Below, piece after piece: positions 57,855 to 64,000 of a stretch of 64,000 nucleotides of DNA. This stretch comes from Methanarcanum sp963640855 (GTDB lineage: Archaea; Thermoplasmatota; Thermoplasmata; Methanomassiliicoccales; Methanomethylophilaceae). Position numbers and translations under genes: made by a program. How positions within the stretch are numbered: the first letter of the stretch is position 1; each line of letters starts with the position of its first letter. The notes under the pieces were generated by a model, which worked only from the letters and a program-made list of their open reading frames with translations, was not told the origin of the DNA and made no database searches. The stretch spans positions 46,892-110,891 of the forward strand of contig CAVIAJ010000004.1 in the NCBI GenBank assembly GCA_963640855.1, read 5' to 3'.

Positions 57855-60065
57855 TCAGAGGTACAGAATTGCAGTGACCAGACAGATGGTCGAAAGCAAT
57901 TTGACGAGAACGTGGATCGAAGGTCCGGCTGTGTCCTTGAAAGGATCACCGATTGTGTCACCGACAACTGCTGCTGCGTGTGCGGGTGACTTCTTTCCTC
58001 CGTGTGCACCGGTCTCGATGTACTTCTTGGCGTTGTCCCATGCTCCTCCTCCGTTGTTGAGGAAGTTTGCCATGAGAATACCGACGATGGTTGCAACCAT
58101 GATCAGACCGCCGACTGCGTAAGGTGCGAGTCCCTGGAATTCTTTAGGAAGACAGTATCTGTACAGAAGACCGAAGACGACGGGAACGAGAATAGGCAGA
58201 AGTGCGGGAACAACCATCTGCCTGAGGGCGGATTTGGTTGCGATATCGACACATCTTCCGTATTCGGGCTGTTTCTCGCCGGCCATGATCTTTCCGTCTT
58301 TGAACTGCTCACGGACTTCCTGAACCATCTCACCCGCTGCGGTACCGACTGCGCGGATTGCGAGGGATGCGAAGAAGAACACAAGTGCCGCTCCGATAAG
58401 ACCGCCGACGAAGATCAGCGGGTTACCGAGAATGACGAGGTTCATCTCATAGATAATGGATGTATCGTTGTGTTCTGCGACAATCTCGAAGAATGCTGCG
58501 AACAGAAGGAATGCTGCGAGTGCAGCGGAAGACATTGCGTAACCTTTCGTGAGTGCTTTTGTGGTGTTACCGACGGAGTCAAGTTTGTCTGTCCTGTTCC
58601 TGACTTCTTCAGGCTGGTTGGACATTTCCGCGATACCGCCTGCGTTGTCTGTGATAGGTCCGAAGGTATCCTCTGCAAGAATGAAAGCAGACGATGCAAG
58701 CATCGAAACGGTTGCGATTGCTGTTCCGTAGAGACCCATGGTCATCCTGTATGTTGAGTCGACGATTGCTCCCTCGATAGCGAAGTATCCGAGAAGGAAG
58801 GTTGCGATGATTGCGATACCGATGCAGACAACAGGAATGACTGTTGATTCCATACCCACGGAGAGACCCATGATGACGTTTGTTGCGGGTCCGGATTCGG
58901 ACTGCTCCGCGATTGTCTTGACAGGCTTGTGGTCTCCGGTGTAGTACTGTGTAACGTAAACAACGACGAGACCCAATGCGATACCGATGACACCGGCGAT
59001 GGCGAACATCCACCAGTTGACTGTGTATGCGAGTGCTCCGATCTGTGTAAGACCTTTGTCGCCGTTGAGAAGCCAATAGCACGAGAAGATCATCGTGATG
59101 ATGACGAGAACCATTGTCACATAGTAACCAAGGTTGAGTGACTTAATTACGTCTGCTTCGTCATCCTTGAGGCGGACACAGAAGATACCGATCAGGGATG
59201 CGATGAGTCCGAAGGCCATGATGACCAACGGGAGGTAGATGAAGTTGTTGTTGAATGCTCCGAGTGCTGAAAGCTTTACGACTGCGAGACCGATGACCAT
59301 CGAACCGATGATTTCGGCTGCTGTTGATTCGAAGATATCCGCACCGCGTCCTGCGCAGTCACCGACGTTGTCACCGACAAGGTCTGCGATAACAGCGGGG
59401 TTCCTGGGGTCGTCCTCGGGGATACCTGCTTCGACTTTTCCGACGAGATCCGCACCGACATCGGCTGCTTTGGTGTAGATACCTCCTCCGAGCTGAGCGA
59501 AGAGGGCGGCCATCGATGCACCGAATGCGTATCCGACGACAGAGTGGAGTGTTGCGGTCATGTCGCCGTCACACCAGATGTTGTACACGTAGAAGACTGC
59601 GAAAAGACCTGCAAGTGAAAGGACGGAAACTGCGATACCGGAGATTGCTCCTCCGCGGAACGATGTTTTGAATGCTTCGTCGAGAGAGCGTGTTGCGGCT
59701 GCTGCCGTCCTGATGTTCGAATTGACGGAAACCTTCATACCGATGTAACCGGAAAGGATTGAACATCCGGCACCGATGATGAAGGCAACTGCTACCTTAC
59801 CGTTGAGGTAGTCTTTGAAGTCCTCGCAGAATCCTACTGCGAAGATGATGACAGCGACAACAAGTGCGATGATAACGATGGTTTTGTACTGTCTTGCGAG
59901 GTATGCCATTGCACCCTCCTCAATCTTGTCCGAGATCGCCTGCATTTCGGGTGTTCCCTTGTCCTTCGAGAAAATCTGCTTGAAGAACACAGCGGCGATC
60001 ACCAAGGCGACGACTGCAGCGACAGGTACCATCCACAACAAGTTGTCCATGGTAAACTCAATCAT
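57855..60065 (-). CDS. hppA: K+-independent proton-pumping pyrophosphatase
   Basis: This 736-residue membrane enzyme, with about 16 helices, uses pyrophosphate to move protons. The substrate site shows GGGIYTKAADVGADLVGKVE, then DNVGDCAGRGADIFES; a third acidic site is in DNAGGIAEM. The residues GNTTKALTKG, with Lys and Thr where K+-dependent enzymes have Ala and Gly or Ala, mark the K+-independent class. It should save energy by recovering pyrophosphate. TTTTTATATAAC and TAGGAGTC precede the start. Confidence 0.96.
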   Translation of the reverse strand: MIEFTMDNLLWMVPVAAVVALVIAAVFFKQIFSKDKGTPEMQAISDKIEEGAMAYLARQYKTIVIIALVVAVIIFAVGFCEDFKDYLNGKVAVAFIIGAGCSILSGYIGMKVSVNSNIRTAAAATRSLDEAFKTSFRGGAISGIAVSVLSLAGLFAVFYVYNIWCDGDMTATLHSVVGYAFGASMAALFAQLGGGIYTKAADVGADLVGKVEAGIPEDDPRNPAVIADLVGDNVGDCAGRGADIFESTAAEIIGSMVIGLAVVKLSALGAFNNNFIYLPLVIMAFGLIASLIGIFCVRLKDDEADVIKSLNLGYYVTMVLVIITMIFSCYWLLNGDKGLTQIGALAYTVNWWMFAIAGVIGIALGLVVVYVTQYYTGDHKPVKTIAEQSESGPATNVIMGLSVGMESTVIPVVCIGIAIIATFLLGYFAIEGAIVDSTYRMTMGLYGTAIATVSMLASSAFILAEDTFGPITDNAGGIAEMSNQPEEVRNRTDKLDSVGNTTKALTKGYAMSSAALAAFLLFAAFFEIVAEHNDTSIIYEMNLVILGNPLIFVGGLIGAALVFFFASLAIRAVGTAAGEMVQEVREQFKDGKIMAGEKQPEYGRCVDIATKSALRQMVVPALLPILVPVVFGLLYRYCLPKEFQGLAPYAVGGLIMVATIVGILMANFLNNGGGAWDNAKKYIETGAHGGKKSPAHAAAVVGDTIGDPFKDTAGPSIHVLVKLLSTICLVTAILYL

Positions 60066-60354
60066 TTTAGTTGACTCCTAAAGTGTTGCTGTCCAACCGA
60101 ACAACCGTTGTTATATAAAAAGGGTGGGTAAATTCTTTATATAATATGAATGGGAAAACATCGTCAGGGACGATGGGTTTTTCGGGAAAAAGTCTGAATA
60201 CTGTGTATCAGACAATGTGATTTTCCGTCAGGAATGCACAGGATTACGGCATACGGATGTCTGTGATTTGCGGATGATTCGGATATCGGTTTGTGTTATG
60301 AACTCGGGTGTTTGGCTCATGTGAACTGTGGCTGTTTTTGTCGCGGAAATCCCG
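60066..60354. other. Gene-free stretch with one hairpin
   Basis: The left part holds the pyrophosphatase promoter. A hairpin CATCGTC/GACGATG around AGG, followed by GGGTTTTT, lies near 60159-60182 and could end a plus-strand transcript. A TATA-like TTTATATAAT at about 60139 stands before a 24-codon ORF that I do not trust. I see nothing else. Confidence 0.4.
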
Positions 60355-60398
60355 ATTTCGGGTGAATTTTATAAAGGACACTTTAACTTGTTTAATTC
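60355..60398 (+). promoter_or_regulatory. Shared promoter, copy 1, of the PF09820 array
   Basis: ATTTCGGGTGAATTTTATAAAGG lies 22-44 bases before the start. The TATA-like TTTTATAAA is about 30 bases from the ATG. The same box precedes the other two paralogues. Confidence 0.65.
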
Positions 60399-61568
60399 AT
60401 GAAACAGCTCCCTGTGGGCATCCAAGATTTCAAAATGGTTCGCGATGAGGACTATTACTTCGTGGACAAAAGCATGCTGATAGGGCAGATACTGAGTATG
60501 AATGATTTGGGCGTGTATTCGATAACAAGGCCACGCCGTTTCGGAAAGTCTCTGAATCTCAGTATGTTGGATGCTTTCTTCAATCTTGAATATAAAGGCA
60601 ATACGTGGTTCGACGGGTTGGAAATATCAAAACATCCGGAATATGATCGTTACAGGAATGCATTCCCTGTCATATCATTCAGTCTGAATCTGGGTAATCC
60701 CCGTGATTTTGATGATTTCGTAAACAGATTCAATTCAATGCTGACCGGTGTATTCGATGAATTCGTATATCTCAGAGAATCGCCTGAATTGGATGAATAT
60801 ACTAAAGAATCATTCGAAAAATATCGTTCAGGGGAGAAATCCGTTGTCGATTCCGAATATGCATTGTATGAATTGTGTTACATATTGGAAAAGCACCACG
60901 ATTCCAAGGTTGTAGTGCTGATTGATGATTATGATTCCACGATCAAATGCACGGAAGATAAAGAGCTCCGTCGCAGAATTGTATCATTCCTCGGATCTGT
61001 TCTGGAACAGTTGCTTAAACAGAACAGATGCTACAAACTCGGCGTTTTAACAGGCATTACTCAGGTGATTATGGCTGATGATTTCGGCGGATTCAACAAT
61101 GTCATCAGAGACGACATTCTCAATACCGATTTCGGAGAGATATACGGTTTTACTGAAGATGAAGTAAAACAAATCTGTGCGGATTACGGTCATCCCGAGA
61201 AGTTTGAGGAAGCAAAAGAATGGTACGGCGGATACCGTTTCAACGAATCGGAACTCTGCAATCCCTGGAGTGTTCTGAATTACATTCAGAAGGACTTCAA
61301 ACCCGATTCTTATTGGGTAGAAACAAGCAGTAACAGAGAGATATATGACATCATATCGAATGCAGACGGCAGATCCGTTGAAAAACTGCAGAATCTGATT
61401 TCCGGCGGAACAATCACCGGAAGGGTTAAGACAGTAGTTACTTCCGAAGGTCACCGGGACGCGCGGTCGCTCATGGCCGTTATGGGATATCTCAGAGTTG
61501 CACCCGGAGAATGGAGTTATGAACTGTCGATACCGAACAGAGAATTACTCAATATGTTCTCGAAATGA
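60399..61568 (+). CDS. PF09820-type ATPase, truncated form
   Basis: This 389-residue protein starts MKQLPVGIQDFKMVRDEDYY. TRPRRFGKSLNLSML near residue 46 is the altered Walker A loop of the family, and VVLIDDYDSTIK near 175 is Walker B (full-length sister: IDEYD). The AAA part is complete to ELSIPNRELLNMFSK, where the sister continues with a nuclease domain. Here a stop follows at once, so the PD-(D/E)XK nuclease domain (about 150 residues) is missing. It may be a broken gene that still makes an ATPase. Confidence 0.78.
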   Translation: MKQLPVGIQDFKMVRDEDYYFVDKSMLIGQILSMNDLGVYSITRPRRFGKSLNLSMLDAFFNLEYKGNTWFDGLEISKHPEYDRYRNAFPVISFSLNLGNPRDFDDFVNRFNSMLTGVFDEFVYLRESPELDEYTKESFEKYRSGEKSVVDSEYALYELCYILEKHHDSKVVVLIDDYDSTIKCTEDKELRRRIVSFLGSVLEQLLKQNRCYKLGVLTGITQVIMADDFGGFNNVIRDDILNTDFGEIYGFTEDEVKQICADYGHPEKFEEAKEWYGGYRFNESELCNPWSVLNYIQKDFKPDSYWVETSSNREIYDIISNADGRSVEKLQNLISGGTITGRVKTVVTSEGHRDARSLMAVMGYLRVAPGEWSYELSIPNRELLNMFSK

Positions 61569-61630
61569 TTGGATGCATTACATTCGATGAGTGAAAGTAC
61601 AAGAAATCGGAATGTTTACCGCGTATTGTT

Positions 61631-61674
61631 CGATTCGGGTGAATTATATAAGGTGCCATCACATCACTTGATTC
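61631..61674 (+). promoter_or_regulatory. Shared promoter, copy 2
   Basis: CGATTCGGGTGAATTATATAAGG ends 21 bases before the ATG; ATTATATAA is the TATA-like box. It is nearly identical to copy 3 across the whole 40 bases up to the start codon. Confidence 0.65.
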
Positions 61675-63303
61675 ATGAAACCGCTCCCTGTCGGCATCCG
61701 GAATTTTAAGACGGTGCGCGAAAAATATTATTTCGTGGACAAAAGTATGCTGGTGGGGCAGATACTGAATCAGTATCCTGAAGAGGGGGTCTTTCTCTAT
61801 ACAAGGCCCCGTCGTTTCGGAAAGTCTCTGAACCTCAGTATGTTGGATGCTTTCTTTAACATTAAATACAAAGGCAACACATGGTTTGACGGGTTGGAAA
61901 TATCCAAACATCCGGAATATGACAGTTACAGGAATGCGTTTCCTGTTATATCCGTAAACCTGAAATTCGATGATGTTACCAGTTTCAAAGTATTCACAGA
62001 GATGTTTAATTCCAGAATATTTGACATATTTAACGAGTTTATATATCTCAAGGAATCGCCCAAGATAGATGAAGGAATGAAGGGGTTGTTTGAAAGATTA
62101 TACACCGGAAAAAAAACCCTCACCGATTCCAAAGTAGCTTTGAGTAAACTGTGTTATATGTTGAAAGCTCACCATAATTCAAAAGTTATAGTATTGATTG
62201 ATGAATATGACGGCACAGTCAATGATATGATTAATGAAAAACTCCGTCGCAGAATAACATCGTTCCTCGGAGCCGTATTGTCACCGTTACTCAAGGACAA
62301 TGATTTACTTCAGTTGGGTGTTGTCACAGGTGTTACGCAGATAACCAAGGAAAACATCTTCAGCGGAATGAATAATTTAACACGTAACGACATATTCGAT
62401 GTCAAGTATGACGAGATGTTCGGTTTCACCAATGAAGAAGTGAAACAGATCTGCGCAGATTACGGTCACCCGGAGAAATTCGAAGAAGCCAAAGAATGGT
62501 ACGACGGATACCGTTTCGGAAATGTTGACATCTATAATCCCTGGAGTATACTGAGTTACGTTCGGAATGATTTCAAACCCGAGACCTATTGGATTAACAC
62601 CAGCGGAAATGAAGCGATATATGAAATGCTGTTAAGAGCGGACAGCGAACTTACCGACAATCTGAAGATTCTCGGTGCCGGAGGCACCGTGTCGGAAGAG
62701 GTTTCCAGGACGCTGACTTTCGATGATCTCGAAGATATCGGCAAAGTGTATTCTCTTATGGCTCTTTCGGGATATCTCAAAGCAATACCTAGAGGACAGC
62801 TCTGCGAACTGTCGATACCGAACAGAGAACTGTTCTTCGTATTTTCGGAAATGCTCAGCCGTGTTGCTTTCAAAGGAGGAAGCAACAGTAAACTTCTGGG
62901 ATTCACCGATGCAATCAGGGCCAATGACATTGACAAAATGAAGAGTGCGTTATACGAACTTATCATAATGATCAGCTCCCGTGTTCTGAATGACGAACAT
63001 TCATATCAGGCATTCATCACGGGAATGCTCATGAATCTCTGCGGAAGTTATGATATAAAAGCAGACTTTGAGAACGGAAAAGGCTACTACGACATTATGA
63101 TGATCAGAAAAAAGGGAGACAGCCCCAATATTGTCATTGAACTGAAGATATCAGACGATGAGAAACATCTCGAACAGGATGCAAAATCAGCTCTTCAGCA
63201 GATTAAAGACAGAGATTACGCACACGGTCTCGAAGGAAAAACAATACTCTACGGCGTAGCATTCTCAGGCAAAGAGCCGTTCATAATCTCCGAAGAAATC
63301 TGA
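61675..63303 (+). CDS. PF09820-type ATPase with C-terminal nuclease domain, full length
   Basis: This 542-residue protein has the N-terminal AAA-like domain with TRPRRFGKSLNLSML near residue 43 and VIVLIDEYDGTVND near 172. The middle is helical (EEVKQICADYGHPEKFEEAK). The C-terminal nuclease domain of the DUF1703/PD-(D/E)XK type has FENGKGYYDIMM and NIVIELKIS near 455-480 and LQQIKDRDYAHGL near 505. The family is abundant in anaerobic bacteria and archaea and often occurs in tandem; its role is unknown, with defence or DNA mobility suggested. Confidence 0.85.
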   Translation: MKPLPVGIRNFKTVREKYYFVDKSMLVGQILNQYPEEGVFLYTRPRRFGKSLNLSMLDAFFNIKYKGNTWFDGLEISKHPEYDSYRNAFPVISVNLKFDDVTSFKVFTEMFNSRIFDIFNEFIYLKESPKIDEGMKGLFERLYTGKKTLTDSKVALSKLCYMLKAHHNSKVIVLIDEYDGTVNDMINEKLRRRITSFLGAVLSPLLKDNDLLQLGVVTGVTQITKENIFSGMNNLTRNDIFDVKYDEMFGFTNEEVKQICADYGHPEKFEEAKEWYDGYRFGNVDIYNPWSILSYVRNDFKPETYWINTSGNEAIYEMLLRADSELTDNLKILGAGGTVSEEVSRTLTFDDLEDIGKVYSLMALSGYLKAIPRGQLCELSIPNRELFFVFSEMLSRVAFKGGSNSKLLGFTDAIRANDIDKMKSALYELIIMISSRVLNDEHSYQAFITGMLMNLCGSYDIKADFENGKGYYDIMMIRKKGDSPNIVIELKISDDEKHLEQDAKSALQQIKDRDYAHGLEGKTILYGVAFSGKEPFIISEEI

Positions 63304-63344
63304 ATTTCAGTCAAGCCCACATCGGTTTGCTATCCGATCGCAAA

Positions 63345-63386
63345 ATTCGGGTGAATTATATAAGGTGCCATAACATCACTTGATTC
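63345..63386 (+). promoter_or_regulatory. Shared promoter, copy 3
   Basis: ATTCGGGTGAATTATATAAGG, then GTGCCATAACATCACTTGATTC before ATG, differs from copy 2 at about one base. Confidence 0.65.
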
Positions 63387-64000
63387 ATGAAACCACTCCC
63401 TGTCGGCGTTCAGGACTTCATAGAACTCCGTAAAACAGACAAGTACTATGTTGACAAGAGTATGCTGATAGGGCAGATACTGAGTCAGAATGATTTGGGT
63501 GTTTACCTCTACACCAGGCCCCGTCGTTTCGGAAAGTCTCTGAATCTCAGCATGTTGGATGCTTTCTTCAACATCAAATACAAAGGCAACACATGGTTCG
63601 ACGGATTGGAGATATCGAAACATCCGGAATATGACAGATACAAAAATGCATTTCCAGTCGTAGCATTCAGTCTCAAAGCCGAATTCAGTGATTTCGACGG
63701 ATTCATCATACAGATTAAGCAGAAAATATACGAGGTGTTCGGACAGTTCGTATACATTCTTAATTCACCGAAACTGACCGACCGCGACAGAGATCTTTTC
63801 AACAGACTGTATTACGGCCTCGGTTCCAAAGAAGAGTTGATGAATTCATTCGCAAACCTCTGTGCATTACTCGAAAAATATCACGGCACCAAAGTCGTGG
63901 TATTAATCGACGAATATGATGCATCCGTCAATGACATCAAAGATGATGAACTCCGCCGTGCAATAACATCGTTCATCGGAGGAATGATGTCGCCGTTGCT
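63387..64000 (+). CDS. PF09820-type ATPase, third copy, cut by the window end
   Basis: The frame from the ATG at 63387 is open to the last base. It reads MKPLPVGVQDFIELRKTDKY, then TRPRRFGKSLNLSML and, near the end, VVVLIDEYDASVND, so the AAA part is intact as far as seen. The first ~270 bases are almost the same at DNA level as in the two preceding copies; the rest diverges. Whether the nuclease domain follows is not visible. Confidence 0.8.
   Translation, partial: MKPLPVGVQDFIELRKTDKYYVDKSMLIGQILSQNDLGVYLYTRPRRFGKSLNLSMLDAFFNIKYKGNTWFDGLEISKHPEYDRYKNAFPVVAFSLKAEFSDFDGFIIQIKQKIYEVFGQFVYILNSPKLTDRDRDLFNRLYYGLGSKEELMNSFANLCALLEKYHGTKVVVLIDEYDASVNDIKDDELRRAITSFIGGMMSPL

Noticed and set aside
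58002..58757. Plus-strand 251-codon frame inside hppA
   Set aside because: It is antisense to the membrane pyrophosphatase; its Cys- and Glu-rich composition follows from the helices on the other strand.
60148..60222. 24-codon ORF after TTTATATAAT
   Set aside because: It is short, without a ribosome-binding site, and contains a terminator-like hairpin.

Overview
The window is archaeal. It carries archaeal/eukaryotic-type information genes (Rpo7/RpoE, Spt4, S24e, S27ae, L40e, FEN-1 with a C-terminal PCNA-binding tail, 569-aa glycyl-tRNA synthetase, ~1,010-aa isoleucyl-tRNA synthetase), the archaeal form of S-adenosylmethionine synthetase, GTP-dependent dephospho-CoA kinase, and both subunits of phosphomevalonate dehydratase from the archaeal mevalonate route. 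TATA-like boxes sit about 25-30 bases before many start codons, as expected for leaderless archaeal mRNAs. Hydrogenase maturation genes (hypA, hypD), several ferredoxins, a K+-independent proton pyrophosphatase and a marked shortage of TAG stop codons (three among about 75 intact genes) fit an anaerobic, pyrrolysine-decoding archaeon such as Methanomassiliicoccales (Thermoplasmatota). That assignment is inference: no methanogenesis or pyl gene lies in the window.

Layout. 1-1.76 kb: end of an ABC transporter. 1.8-8.2 kb: a decay zone with a broken secreted repeat protein, a broken GNAT gene, two intact DUF4143-type ATPases, a nucleotidyltransferase, and remnants of duplicated copies. 8.16-11.9 kb: a small island bounded by a 23-bp duplication of the 3' end of tRNA-Ile(GAT). 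It holds a ribbon-helix-helix protein, a PIN nuclease, a zinc-peptidase-like protein, a small basic protein, an HTH protein, two different pairs of hairpin-forming repeats, and an iteron-like region. 12-43.9 kb: mostly housekeeping (ileS, tcdA, trpB2, nfeD/stomatin, chorismate mutase, glyS, CBS proteins, a long minus-strand operon ending in nth-hypA-hypD, topA, enolase, a response regulator, L40e). 43.9-60.1 kb: a nuclease-domain remnant, MAT operon, RNase Z, rpe-fen1, phosphomevalonate dehydratase with a Nudix fusion, nitroreductase, cupin protein, tRNA-Arg(CCG), the rpoE-spt4-dpck-rps24e-rps27ae operon, and the membrane pyrophosphatase. 60.4-64 kb: a tandem array of three PF09820-type ATPase/nuclease paralogues sharing one promoter sequence, the last cut by the window end.

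The strongest candidate for something undescribed is the tRNA-Ile island. Its two classes of tandem repeat each keep a conserved core while the outer closing stem changes sequence and remains complementary, which is the mark of a selected RNA or single-stranded DNA fold. One repeat pair also lies in a reading frame that continues past an in-frame TAG. Other points of interest are a Nudix domain fused to the phosphomevalonate dehydratase small subunit, a double TGTACA box just before the trpB2 TATA box, and paired 33-bp-spaced promoter motifs shared by a DUF4143 ATPase gene and its decayed duplicate.
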